Source: Gordonia aichiensis NBRC 108223
GTDB lineage: Bacteria; Actinomycetota; Actinomycetes; Mycobacteriales; Mycobacteriaceae
Assembly (NCBI RefSeq): GCF_000332975.1
Contig: NZ_BANR01000003.1
Coordinates: 620,001-684,000, forward strand
Reading direction: 5' to 3'
DNA: 64,000 nt
In this document: one piece after another, positions 1 through 8,360 of the stretch
How the letters are laid out: the number at the start of each line of letters is the position of its first letter
Position numbering within the stretch: the first letter of the stretch is position 1
Notes under the pieces: model-generated
Told to the model about the DNA's origin: nothing
Database searches by the model: none
What the model saw: only the letters and a program-made list of their open reading frames with translations
Position numbers and translations under genes: made by a program

Positions 1-456
1 TCGTTTCTGATCGTCGGTCTCGGGCACGAGCGGCGGCACGGCGTGCGGGCGTCCGTCGTCGCCCATCGCGACCATCGTGAAGTAACAGCTGTTGGTGTGG
101 CGGCGGATTCCGGAATGAATGTTCTCGGTCTCGACCCTGATGCCGACCTCCATCGAGGTGCGTCCGGTGTGATTGATCGAGGCCGACAGGATGAGGAGCT
201 CGCCGACGCGGATCGGTTCGCGGAAGATCACCCGATCGACCGACAGCGTGACCGCGTATCGACGGGAGTACCTGCTCGCGCACGCGTAGGCCACCTCGTC
301 GAGCAGTTTGAGAAGGGTGCCGCCGTGAACGTTCCCGGTGAAGTTGGCCATGTCGGGTGTCATGAGCAACGACATCGACAGCGTCGACCGGTCGGCGTCG
401 GAGACGTGGTGGCCCTGCGTGGGCTGATCGTCGGGCAGAGGGTGTCCGGCGTCCAT
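1..456 (-). CDS. Acyl-CoA thioesterase, hotdog fold (3' end outside window)
   Basis: Predicted to hydrolyse acyl-CoA to free acid and CoA in the cytoplasm. Residues GNVHGG followed by LDEVAY match the active-site helix of the BACH/YciA hotdog thioesterases, and the downstream strands (VDRVIFREPIRVGE, then TSMEVGIRVETEN) fit that fold. The gene runs off the left edge, so its C-terminus is unseen; about 152 residues are visible. The ATG was chosen because a TACGAT -10 hexamer sits 6 nt before it, which fits a leaderless mRNA. The substrate chain length cannot be told. Confidence 0.85.
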   Translation of the reverse strand, partial: MDAGHPLPDDQPTQGHHVSDADRSTLSMSLLMTPDMANFTGNVHGGTLLKLLDEVAYACASRYSRRYAVTLSVDRVIFREPIRVGELLILSASINHTGRTSMEVGIRVETENIHSGIRRHTNSCYFTMVAMGDDGRPHAVPPLVPETDDQKR

Positions 457-462
457 GCGCCG

Positions 463-468
463 ATCGTA
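463..468 (-). promoter_or_regulatory. Leaderless -10 (TACGAT) of the thioesterase gene
   Basis: TANNNT hexamer with 6 nt to the ATG, as in actinobacterial leaderless promoters. No clear -35. Confidence 0.5.
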
Positions 469-529
469 GCGGGTGCATCGTTGCAGCGTGCGGTGCGTTC
501 GACGACCCCGGTGGCCCGACCGGATGTCG

Positions 530-1354
530 TCAGCCTGCGGGCTGTTCGTCGTTGGAGCGTTCCTCGTCGATCAGTTCCTTCGTCCGCAGCAGCCGAAGCG
601 ATGTCACGAGGACGACCCCGCCGAGGATGTTGAACACCACCGCGTACCAGAACCACCCGAGCCAATCGGCGTAGCCGACATCGGCGCCGGAGAAGATGGC
701 ACCGAAGATCAGGAGCGAGTCGAGCACCGAGTGGAACAGCTGCAGTCCGGCGAGCAGGAACGCGGCACCGACGCAGGCGATGATCCGCGCGACCGGTGAG
801 TCGGTGCCCTGCTGCATCCTTGTCAGCAGCGTCATCGTGCTGCCGCCGAGAACCGCCAGGCAGATCGACTGGAGGTTGAGCGGGGCGTGCACGAAATGTT
901 CGGCGGACTCGGCGAGCGTGGCACTCCACTCGGGGAACGCCCTGGTCACGATCCACATCATGATCGCGCCGCCGACAAGGTTGGCGGCCAACGTGCCGAT
1001 CCACAGCTTCGCAAGGTCGCGAAGTCTGCCGTCGCGGGCCGCGACGGCTGCGATCGGCATCAGGAAATCCTCGGTGAACAGCTCGCTGTGGGCGAGGTAG
1101 ATGGCGACGAGCCCGATGGAGAACGCCAGGCCTGCGAGAAGGTGATTGTCTGTCTCGTGGAGCACCGCGAGCATCGCCATGATGCCCACGGACACCTCGA
1201 TCCCGCCGAACAGCCCGGTGACCAGGATCGTGCGCGCCGTGCGGTGCAGTCGCTCAGAGCCTTCGGTGACCACGGCATCGAAGCTGCGCTCGAGTTCGTC
1301 TTCGACGGGTCCGTCATTGCGTCCGACGCGGCGTCGTTCTGCTTCGTCACTCAT
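530..1354 (-). CDS. Formate/nitrite transporter (FNT) family protein
   Basis: A 274-residue inner-membrane protein of the FNT family (pentameric channels for formate, nitrite or hydrosulfide). A hydrophilic N-terminus of about 40 residues precedes six hydrophobic segments. The stretch VAIYLAHSELFTEDFLMP lies in the conserved re-entrant loop region, and FHSVLDSLLIFGAIFSG is a second conserved element. The closest architecture is the YfdC-like, acid/stress-linked FNT branch rather than FocA. It stands alone; a long hairpin separates it from the upstream rpf gene. The transported ion is not decidable from sequence alone. Confidence 0.85.
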   Translation of the reverse strand: MSDEAERRRVGRNDGPVEDELERSFDAVVTEGSERLHRTARTILVTGLFGGIEVSVGIMAMLAVLHETDNHLLAGLAFSIGLVAIYLAHSELFTEDFLMPIAAVAARDGRLRDLAKLWIGTLAANLVGGAIMMWIVTRAFPEWSATLAESAEHFVHAPLNLQSICLAVLGGSTMTLLTRMQQGTDSPVARIIACVGAAFLLAGLQLFHSVLDSLLIFGAIFSGADVGYADWLGWFWYAVVFNILGGVVLVTSLRLLRTKELIDEERSNDEQPAG

Positions 1355-1444
1355 TGCGTCCTAGTACTCGGGTCACAGCTCGATCGTAGAGGTCGACGGA
1401 GAGGAGGTAGTGCTGCTCGCGCGTCCCGACGTGCGCGCGACACG

Positions 1445-1508
1445 ACAACGCCCCGCGAGGGTGGATACGCATCGGTGATGCATATCCCACTCACTCGCGG
1501 GGCGTTGT
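1445..1508. terminator. Long perfect hairpin between rpf and the FNT gene
   Basis: The outer arms are an exact 15-bp inverted repeat (ACAACGCCCCGCGAG at 1445-1459 against CTCGCGGGGCGTTGT at 1494-1508). Inside is a second near-perfect stem (GATACGCATC / GATGCATATC) around a 3-nt GGT loop. It follows the rpf stop, so it probably ends rpf transcription. There is no U-tract. A palindromic mobile or structural element is the alternative. Confidence 0.6.
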
Positions 1509-1592
1509 GACACTGAAGGGCCGGGCCTCATCGACATCGACGATGTCGGCCAACCCGAAGCAGCCGGAGTCACCGGCCGTCAGGGCCAGCGG

Positions 1593-2226
<634 letters not shown>

Positions 2227-3011
2227 ATGTCTGAGATGAGCAGCGCGATGGTCACCGTCTCGTACGACGGCCCGATCGGCCACCTCACACTGGCCGATCC
2301 GCGTCGGCGTAACCCTCTTTCGACGTCGACGATGCAGGCGGCGACGACGGCGCTCGGTGAGTTCGACGCCAACCGGGACGTGCGGGTTGTCGTGATCCGT
2401 GCCGAGGGACCTGCGTTCTCGGCAGGGCACGACCTCACCGAACTCGTCGACCGCACCCTCGAAGACGAGGAGGCGGTGTTTGCGACATGCGTCGACTTGA
2501 TGACAGCGATCCACGAGATCCGGCAACCGGTCATCGCGCAGGTCGCGGGTCCGGCCTTCGCCGCGGGTTGCCAACTTGTGGCCACGTGCGATCTCGCCGT
2601 GGCCTCCACGCACGCCTCGTTCAGTACGCCAGGGGTACGCATCGGGTTGTTCTGTTCGACCCCGATGGTTGCGTTGACCAGGGCGATCGGGCGGAAACGA
2701 GCGATGAAGATGCTGCTCACCGGCGATCCGATCGACGCGGCAACGGCCGCCGAGTGGGGCCTGGTCAACGACGTCGTCGACCCTGACGATCTCGACGCCG
2801 CGGCACGGGATCTCGCGCTGCGGATCGCGTCGTCGAGCGCGTCGACCCTCGCGATGGCAAGAGGGCCTTCTATCGGCAGATCGACGAGTCGGAACCGGAC
2901 GCCTACCGCTCGATGAGTTCGACGATGGCGACCAATGCGATGACCTGTGACGCACAGGAGGGCATGACGGCATTTCTGGCCAAGCGTGACCCGGTCTGGT
3001 CGGATCGCTGA
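2227..3011 (+). pseudogene. Enoyl-CoA hydratase/isomerase family gene with a -1 frameshift
   Basis: A crotonase-fold protein (enoyl-CoA hydratase/isomerase). The first frame shows the oxyanion-hole region (FSAGHDLTEL), the second crotonase motif (AGPAFAAGCQLVATCDLAVAS) and GRKRAMKMLLTGDPIDAATAAEWGLV in pieces along residues 60-190. The frame derails near 2853-2856: frame 1 continues into an unrelated tail ending at 2916. In the frame one base earlier the expected C-terminus appears (GKRAFYRQIDESEPDAY..., ending KRDPVWSDR) and stops at 3009-3011. One base is therefore missing, a real mutation or a sequencing error. If intact it would be about 260 residues, normal for the family. An alternative ATG at 2236 is possible. 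It converges on the next gene with a 4-bp gap. Confidence 0.8.
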
Positions 3012-3015
3012 GAGA

Positions 3016-4290
3016 TCAGGAGGAGACGGTGTCCTCGCCACCGTCTCCGGCGCGATGTGCCTGCTGGGCTTCCTCCCGGATGCGGGCTTGCTGCTCATTG
3101 TGTCGTCGCGCCTCCTCGACCTCGTCCGTGGTCGGTCGCCCCGAAGAGATGAGCACATCTGTCCAGCGGGTCGAGGGGTCGATATCGAGGAGGAGTGACT
3201 TGCACAGCAGGGTCAACGGGATGGCGAGAAGCGCGCCGAGTGGCCCGATCACCCAGGCCCAGAAGATCAGGGACAAGAAGGTGACCGTGGTCGTGAGGCC
3301 GACGGAGTCGCCGACGAACTTGGGTTGGATCACCGACTGGATCACGAAGTTGATCACCGAGTAGATGACGATGACCCACAGCGCGAGCATCCAGCCGCCG
3401 TCGAGGAGGGCCAGGATCGCGGGCGGGATCACTCCGAGTACGAATCCGATGTTCGGGATGTAGTTCGTGATGAACGAGAGCAGACCCCACAGCAGCGGGA
3501 GCGGAATTCCCATGAGCCACAGCGCACCCGTGTCGAAGACCGCCACGATGAGGCCGAACACGGTGGAGACGACGAGATAGTTGCGCGTCCCCGAGGCGAA
3601 TGTGTCGAAAGCGTGCGCGACGTCGGGTCGGACTCTCTTCAGGACCGCGAAACGTTCGTCGGAGTTGATCGAATCGACGGCCATGAAGAGCAGGACCGTG
3701 AGCACCAGGATGAGTGCCGACGCCGCATTCGCCGTGCTCGACACGACGTCACCGACGACGTCGAATACCTTGCCCGCGTCGACATGCGAGAGCATGTCGT
3801 TGACCTTGTCCTGCCCGATTCCGTGGTCGGACAGTGCCTGCTGGACATCGTCGATGAGGTCGTTGAACTTGTCGCTGTACTGCGGGAGGATCGTCGCGAG
3901 TCGGGCGATGCAATAGATCACCGAACCGAAGAGTCCGAGGATGATCCCGTACACGAGGAGAACCGTCGCCAGGAACGCGGTCCACTTGGGCCAGCCCTTG
4001 CGTCGCAGCCATCCTGGGACCGGCGCGACGGCGACGGTCATGATCAGTCCGAGGAAAACCGGACCGACGATCGATCCGATCGATTTGATACCGAGCACCG
4101 CGACGACGATGCCCGCGATGGTCAGCAGCACCACCGTTCCACGGGGCAACGCCCAGGTCGGCGAACCGGGATCGTCGGCGGCGCTCGGCTCAGCGACGGC
4201 AGGCGCGCTTCGCCCATCGGGCGACGCGTCGGCTGATGCGGACGACGTCTGTGCGACCTTCTCTTCTGAACCGGCGTCTTCGTCCGCCAT
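3016..4290 (-). CDS. AI-2E family (PerM-like) transporter
   Basis: A membrane permease of about 424 residues of the AI-2E/UPF0118 family. After a hydrophilic acidic N-terminus of about 50 residues come two closely spaced hydrophobic segments (WALPRGTVVLLTIAGIVV and SIVGPVFLGLIMTVAVAPV). A soluble central domain with amphipathic helices (residues about 120-190) follows, then the C-terminal membrane block with PLLWGLLSFITNYIPNIG, the family hallmark. Family members export autoinducer-2 or act as Na+/H+ antiporters, so the substrate here is open. The start ATG has AAAGG 6 nt upstream; an earlier start would add about 26 unlikely residues. Confidence 0.85.
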   Translation of the reverse strand: MADEDAGSEEKVAQTSSASADASPDGRSAPAVAEPSAADDPGSPTWALPRGTVVLLTIAGIVVAVLGIKSIGSIVGPVFLGLIMTVAVAPVPGWLRRKGWPKWTAFLATVLLVYGIILGLFGSVIYCIARLATILPQYSDKFNDLIDDVQQALSDHGIGQDKVNDMLSHVDAGKVFDVVGDVVSSTANAASALILVLTVLLFMAVDSINSDERFAVLKRVRPDVAHAFDTFASGTRNYLVVSTVFGLIVAVFDTGALWLMGIPLPLLWGLLSFITNYIPNIGFVLGVIPPAILALLDGGWMLALWVIVIYSVINFVIQSVIQPKFVGDSVGLTTTVTFLSLIFWAWVIGPLGALLAIPLTLLCKSLLLDIDPSTRWTDVLISSGRPTTDEVEEARRHNEQQARIREEAQQAHRAGDGGEDTVSS

Positions 4291-4416
4291 GTCGACCTTT
4301 CTGTCGGCGTCGGCCCCGCGCTGCTCCCCGTGACGGTCGTGAACAAGAAGTTCCGCCCGGCAAAGCATATAGACGGACGTGCCAATCGCGGGGGTGAACG
4401 CGCGTGTCGATGCGGC

Positions 4417-4989
4417 TCAGTCGATCCAGTTCCTGGTGTAGAGGTCCTGCCAGCGGATGTCGATGTGGCGGCGAGCCGTCGCGGTGATCGCAGGACCGAG
4501 AGCAGAGGCGAGCACGGTGTCGGCGACCTCGCGCACACGATCGGAGTCGGCGACCAGATCATCGTGGTACCGAGCGATCAGGCCGATGCGCACTCGGGTC
4601 ACCGCGTTGTCGGAGAGGCCGTCCTCGGCAGGATTCTCGACGCTGCCGGGTGCGTCGAGTTCCACCAGGACGACAAGTCGTCCCAGTGCATGCCGGATGC
4701 GCGTCGCGAGTAATTGTTTGACCACGCGGTCGTTGACCTGCACCCTCTCGTCATCGGTGTCGAGGGGGCGGCCGTTGCGGCGGACCCGGCCGATCTTGCC
4801 CGTGATCGACGAGATCAGCCGGGCTATGTCGCGGTCGGGTTCTTCGAGTCGACGACTCGCGTCGACCAGCCAGGCATCTGTCTGCTCGTCGTCGTAGACA
4901 TCGATTCGCCCGAGGTCGGCGCGGTTGCCCCCGGTGCTCTGCGTCCCGGTTCGGTTGCTCTGCGTCCCGGTTCGGTTGGTCTGCGTCAC
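4417..4989 (-). CDS. Gls24/Asp23-associated protein coupled to the ECF sigma factor
   Basis: A 190-residue soluble protein. Its first 20 residues are Thr/Asn/Arg-rich with a repeated NRTGTQS. The central part (residues 50-160) alternates strand and helix much as in Asp23/Gls24 domains (RVRIGLIARYHDDLVADSDRVREVADTVL in two stretches). The GTG start overlaps the sigma-factor stop codon as GTGA, so the two are translationally coupled. The divergent operon opposite encodes clear Asp23/Gls24 proteins. This argues for a role in the same envelope-stress system, perhaps as a partner of the sigma factor. Family membership is inferred from context and secondary-structure pattern, not from a sharp motif. 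Confidence 0.65.
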   Translation of the reverse strand: MTQTNRTGTQSNRTGTQSTGGNRADLGRIDVYDDEQTDAWLVDASRRLEEPDRDIARLISSITGKIGRVRRNGRPLDTDDERVQVNDRVVKQLLATRIRHALGRLVVLVELDAPGSVENPAEDGLSDNAVTRVRIGLIARYHDDLVADSDRVREVADTVLASALGPAITATARRHIDIRWQDLYTRNWID

Positions 4990-5744
4990 GGTCGTCCTCC
5001 TCTCTGCGTACTCGGTTCGGTCGGGCTCTCTCCGGGGCGCCACGGTGCCAACCGGGTTGCGAGGTATCGCCGACTTCGTTGCAGGTGGCCGCGGACCGAA
5101 CCCACCGAGATCTGCAGGACCCGGGAGATCTCGGTGAGCGAGAGGCCCTCCGCTTCTCGGAGCCACCATACGGCTCGCGACGTCTCGGGGAGGGTTGTCA
5201 GTTCGCGGCGCAACGCCTCGACGAGGGAGGTGTGCATCGCCTCGTCGGCGGGCAGCGGCCGCGGATCGGAGAGGTCGGCGAACCGTTCGTCCGCGGTCGG
5301 GACGTCGCGGCGTCGACGCCAGTGATCGACGGTTCTGCGATGTGCAATCCCGAACATCCATGTTTTGAACGAACTGCGAAATGCGAAATCGGGTAATCCC
5401 CGCCACGCGTCGAGGAGCGTGTCCTGGGCAAGGTCTTCCGCGGTTTGCGGATCATCGACCATGCGACGCAGATAGCGCAGCAGAGACGGCGAAAGTTTCT
5501 CGACCAGTACCGAGAACGCCTCGGCATTGCCCGCCGCAGCTGCCGCGGCGAGTTCGTCCTCGGAGAAATCGTTCAGTGACAGGCTCGGGTCTGGTGGCGG
5601 CGCGGGGTTCGGCGCGGACGTCCGCCGATCCCCCGAGGGGCGGCGTGGCGACGACCGGGATGCCGAGGGCGCGGCCGCAGAAACCTGTGATCCGGCACTG
5701 TGTCCGGCATCACTCGAATTCACGCGTGCAGATATCGGATTCAC
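4986..5744 (-). CDS. ECF-type RNA polymerase sigma factor
   Basis: A sigma-70 family ECF factor of about 252 residues. Region 2 is recognisable at AEAFSVLVEKLSPSLLRYLRR, then DDPQTAEDLAQDTLLDAW and SFKTWMFGIAHRRTVDHWRRR. Region 4 is the helix-turn-helix LPETSRAVWWLREAEGLSLTEISRVLQISVGSVRGHLQRSRR in consecutive pieces. A Pro/Ser-rich N-terminal extension of about 60 residues is unusual. The GTG was chosen because AAGG precedes it by 9 nt and TATAAG may be its -10; starts up to 46 codons upstream are possible. No anti-sigma factor is adjacent. The coupled downstream gene and the divergent Gls24 operon are the obvious regulatory targets (inference). Confidence 0.88.
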   Translation of the reverse strand: MNPISARVNSSDAGHSAGSQVSAAAPSASRSSPRRPSGDRRTSAPNPAPPPDPSLSLNDFSEDELAAAAAAGNAEAFSVLVEKLSPSLLRYLRRMVDDPQTAEDLAQDTLLDAWRGLPDFAFRSSFKTWMFGIAHRRTVDHWRRRRDVPTADERFADLSDPRPLPADEAMHTSLVEALRRELTTLPETSRAVWWLREAEGLSLTEISRVLQISVGSVRGHLQRSRRYLATRLAPWRPGESPTEPSTQRGGRP

Positions 5745-5915
5745 TACGACTGACCTTATACGGGTGCGACGAAGCAGCGGGCACAACTGCTGCGCGTCGC
5801 CGCCCGGTCCGGTCGTCGCCGGTCGGCGCGCAGGAGACATGCGCGTGCGCCCGAGGTCACCGGTCCAAGGTCGTCCTGTCATTCCAACCGGATGAAGTAG
5901 AGGAAAGGGAACGTC

Positions 5916-6416
5916 ATGTCAGACACCACCGCAACCACCGAGTCGAAGTCGACCACGGGCGGTACCGACAGCTCCAAGAGCGGCAGCGCCGTCGCATTGA
6001 AGGATGCGTCCAAGAGCGTGGCACCCGCGGGAGAGCGTGGTAAGACCTCCATCGCCGACCAGGTCGTCGCCAAGATCGCGGGCATCGCAACTCGCGAGAT
6101 CAACGGCGTCTACGACGTCGGCGGCGCCACCGAACGGATGGTGGGCAAGGTTCGCGAGGTGATCCCGGGTACGGGCACCAGCACCACCCAGGGCATCAAT
6201 GTGGAGGTCGGCGAGCGGCAGGCCGCTGTGGACGTCTCCATCGTCGCCGACTACGGGGTGGCCATCCACCAGCTCGCCGCGGCCATCCGTCGCAACGTCA
6301 TCACCTCCATCGAGCAGATGACCGGTCTGGAGGTCACCGAGGTGAACGTGACCGTGCACGACATCCACTTCGGCGACGAAGACGACGACTCGTCGGATAC
6401 CCCGCGAGTCCAGTGA
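5916..6416 (+). CDS. Asp23/Gls24 family envelope stress response protein
   Basis: First gene of a six-gene operon. The 166-residue protein has an acidic, Ser/Thr-rich N-terminus (1-45) and then the Asp23/Gls24 domain: TSIADQVVAKIAGIATREI, GVYDVGG, the strand INVEVGERQAAVDVSIVADYGV and the helix HQLAAAIRRNVITSIEQMTGLEVTEVNV, read in pieces. Asp23 proteins in Gram-positives form abundant membrane-anchored assemblies that respond to cell-wall stress. AGAGGAAAGGGAA lies 5-10 nt before the ATG. The stop overlaps the next start by one base (TGATG). Confidence 0.92.
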   Translation: MSDTTATTESKSTTGGTDSSKSGSAVALKDASKSVAPAGERGKTSIADQVVAKIAGIATREINGVYDVGGATERMVGKVREVIPGTGTSTTQGINVEVGERQAAVDVSIVADYGVAIHQLAAAIRRNVITSIEQMTGLEVTEVNVTVHDIHFGDEDDDSSDTPRVQ

Positions 6417-6973
6417 TGTCCGATACGACGACGCCTGCCGGCTCGACGCCCGGTGCCGCGGCCGACGACAACGGCTCGCTCGCCGAGCGGGTGGCGAACG
6501 CCGCGGTGTCGGTGCCCGGGGTGACCGGTCTGCACGCGGGTGTCTTCGGAGAGGTCGCCACCTATCTTCCCGGAAGCCGGGTGAGCGGAGTGCGTCTGTC
6601 GGAGAATTCCGGCGAAGTGCACATCGTCGTCGACATCAACCGCGATCTGCGGGCAGTCGCCGACGAGGTGGTGACAGCCGCGTCGCAGGTCGCCGGGGTA
6701 CCGATCTCGGTGGTGGTCGAGGACATCTCGACCGGATCCGCGCCGCAGGACGACACATCACGTGACGTCGTAGAAGGCGAACTCGTCGGGGGTGATCGCA
6801 CCGCAGGGGAGATCTCGCCCGGAGACGCAACACGGGGCGACGCTGCGCAGAACGATGCCCCGCAGAACGAGGCCCCCCAGAACGAGGCCCCCCAGAACGA
6901 GGCCCCCCAGAACGAGGCCCAGCACAACGACGGCACTTCAACTCGATCAACGAAGGTGAACAACGATGATTAA
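6416..6973 (+). CDS. Asp23/Gls24-like protein with a QNEAP repeat tail
   Basis: A 185-residue protein. Residues about 20-105 form an Asp23/Gls24-like domain (LAERVANAAVSVPGVTGLHAG, VHIVVDINRDLRAVADEVV, VAGVPISVVVEDI in order). The C-terminal 80 residues are acidic and disordered and end in five pentapeptide units Q-N-[DE]-A-P. It overlaps the upstream Gls24 gene and the downstream DUF2273-like gene. The soluble tail may be a spacer or interaction segment; no membrane segment is present, so it presumably depends on the membrane partners of the operon. Confidence 0.75.
   Translation: MSDTTTPAGSTPGAAADDNGSLAERVANAAVSVPGVTGLHAGVFGEVATYLPGSRVSGVRLSENSGEVHIVVDINRDLRAVADEVVTAASQVAGVPISVVVEDISTGSAPQDDTSRDVVEGELVGGDRTAGEISPGDATRGDAAQNDAPQNEAPQNEAPQNEAPQNEAQHNDGTSTRSTKVNNDD
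6848..6922 (+). repeat. Five 15-bp tandem repeats coding QN[D/E]AP
   Basis: Units of CAGAACGAGGCCCCC, in frame. The three central copies are identical, and the outer two differ in one or a few bases. The identity suggests recent slippage expansion and likely length variation between strains. Confidence 0.9.
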
Positions 6974-7148
6974 CAACGCGGTGGTCGGCCTCATCGTCGG
7001 ATTGCTCCTGGCAATCGCGGCGACGACCGGCGGGTTCAGTGGTTTCATCCTGGCCATCGTTCTCGGAGCGGTGGGTCTGGTGATCGGCCTGCACCGTGAC
7101 GGTGTTCTCGACCTCGGCCGACTGCTGAAGAGCAGGAACCGTGGCTGA
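6966..7148 (+). CDS. DUF2273-like small membrane protein
   Basis: A 60-residue protein with two hydrophobic segments (about 3-20 and 24-43, glycine-rich, separated by GGFSG) and a short basic tail. Size, two-helix layout and position between Gls24 genes match the DUF2273 (GlsB-like) proteins found in firmicute asp23/amaP operons. It probably helps to recruit the soluble Gls24 proteins to the membrane. The start overlaps the previous gene by 8 bp; AAGGTG precedes the ATG. Confidence 0.7.
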   Translation: MINNAVVGLIVGLLLAIAATTGGFSGFILAIVLGAVGLVIGLHRDGVLDLGRLLKSRNRG

Positions 7149-7713
7149 TGCGGTGACGGTCACCCGCGGCGACGTGAGCGCCGCGGCCGTCGGCACGGCA
7201 GCGCGAGCGTTGTCGCCGGAGGCCGCGGGCTCATCCGACCCGGGATCGCGCGGGCGCCTGACGCTCGACGACCGCGTCGGCGAGAAGATCGCCGAGCGGT
7301 CGGCGCTCGACGTGGACAGGGTGATCGAGTCAGACGGAAAGGGTGGCTCGGTACTCAACGCGATCAATCCGCTCTCCGGCGGGTATCCGTCCGCAACGAC
7401 GGATATGTCGCAGACCGCACCGGTCGTCACACTCACGATCGCGGTGAGTTGGCCGTGTGCTGTCGCTGCGGTGTGCGCCGAGGTTCGTGACCACGTCGCG
7501 GACGAGCTCGCGCGTCTCACCGGGGTTCGGCCCTCGCGCGTCGACGTGACGGTCGCCCAGATAGTGACCGGTGCCCAGACGAAGCGCAGGCAAGCCGGAT
7601 ACGTCGAGATCCCCAACCCGGGGGCGTCGGAGAAGTCGTCCGGCGAGCCGGGGACGGAGGAGTCATCCGGTCAGCCGGGTTCGGACAGAGACGCCGATGA
7701 GGAGGAGTCATGA
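7141..7713 (+). CDS. Asp23/Gls24 family protein with acidic C-terminal tail
   Basis: A 190-residue protein with a GTG start overlapping the DUF2273-like gene by 8 bp. The domain starts at LTLDDRVGEKIAERSALDVDRV and continues with a strand (PVVTLTIAVSWPCAVAAV) and a helix (VRDHVADELARLTGVRPSRVDVTV, in pieces). The last 45 residues are Glu/Ser/Gly-rich and disordered. It is the third Gls24-type domain in the operon and the most divergent. The following gene starts within its last codons (ATGA). Confidence 0.75.
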   Translation: MADAVTVTRGDVSAAAVGTAARALSPEAAGSSDPGSRGRLTLDDRVGEKIAERSALDVDRVIESDGKGGSVLNAINPLSGGYPSATTDMSQTAPVVTLTIAVSWPCAVAAVCAEVRDHVADELARLTGVRPSRVDVTVAQIVTGAQTKRRQAGYVEIPNPGASEKSSGEPGTEESSGQPGSDRDADEEES

Positions 7714-8360
7714 GCACGACAGACGCGGGGCCCGTCGAGTCGAAGCCGGGTGAGCAGGGTAGGGGCGAGGCGCCTCGGGTCGAGTCGCGCTCGGTTGCCC
7801 GGGCTCATGCCGCCGACACGCACAAGGGCAAGGTGTTCACTCCCGCTGCCGGCCCCAAATCCGTTGTCTCCGGGGTGATCATCGGCATTGCGTTACTTGC
7901 CCTGGTCGCGCTGGCGATACACGACCTGTTGATCCAGGCGGGCTGGGTGTCGGGCGAGGGTTGGCTGCAGGCCGCTGCCGACTGGCTCGACGGTGCGACC
8001 TGGAAGGACTGGATGTGGGCCGCCGCAGTGGGATTCGTCGTCGTGGGTCTGCTCCTGGTGTGGACAGCCGTAGCTCCGCGTCGGCGCACCCACGTGAGTC
8101 TCGGCGACTACGAGGTCCTGTGGACCCGACGCGGTGACGTGGCACGCCGATTCAGCACGGCCGCGCTGTCGGTGTCGGGTGTCGAGCACGCCACGACCGT
8201 TGTCGGCCGTAGGCGGGCCAAGGTCCTCGTCACCACCGACAGCAGCGTCGACGAGTCCGCATTGCGCGAGACGCTCGACGATGTCGCGACGTCGTTGGAG
8301 AAGCCGGTTCGTGTGAAGCTCAAGGTCGTCACCCGACACAAGAAGGAAGGATCGCGATGA
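7710..8360 (+). CDS. DUF6286-like membrane protein
   Basis: A 216-residue protein with a hydrophilic N-terminus of about 50 residues. Two membrane helices follow (SVVSGVIIGIALLALVALAI and WMWAAAVGFVVVGLLLVWTAV), separated by a tryptophan-rich external loop. A cytoplasmic C-terminal domain of about 90 residues, rich in alternating strands, ends the protein. This layout is that of the DUF6286 proteins that accompany actinobacterial Asp23/Gls24 genes. It probably forms part of a membrane platform together with the next gene. ATGA overlaps exist on both sides. Confidence 0.75.
   Translation: MSTTDAGPVESKPGEQGRGEAPRVESRSVARAHAADTHKGKVFTPAAGPKSVVSGVIIGIALLALVALAIHDLLIQAGWVSGEGWLQAAADWLDGATWKDWMWAAAVGFVVVGLLLVWTAVAPRRRTHVSLGDYEVLWTRRGDVARRFSTAALSVSGVEHATTVVGRRRAKVLVTTDSSVDESALRETLDDVATSLEKPVRVKLKVVTRHKKEGSR

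Noticed and set aside
3325-4236. Long plus-strand frame antisense to the AI-2E permease
   Set aside because: It mirrors the codons of a well-supported gene and has a charge-repeat composition typical of GC-rich shadow frames.
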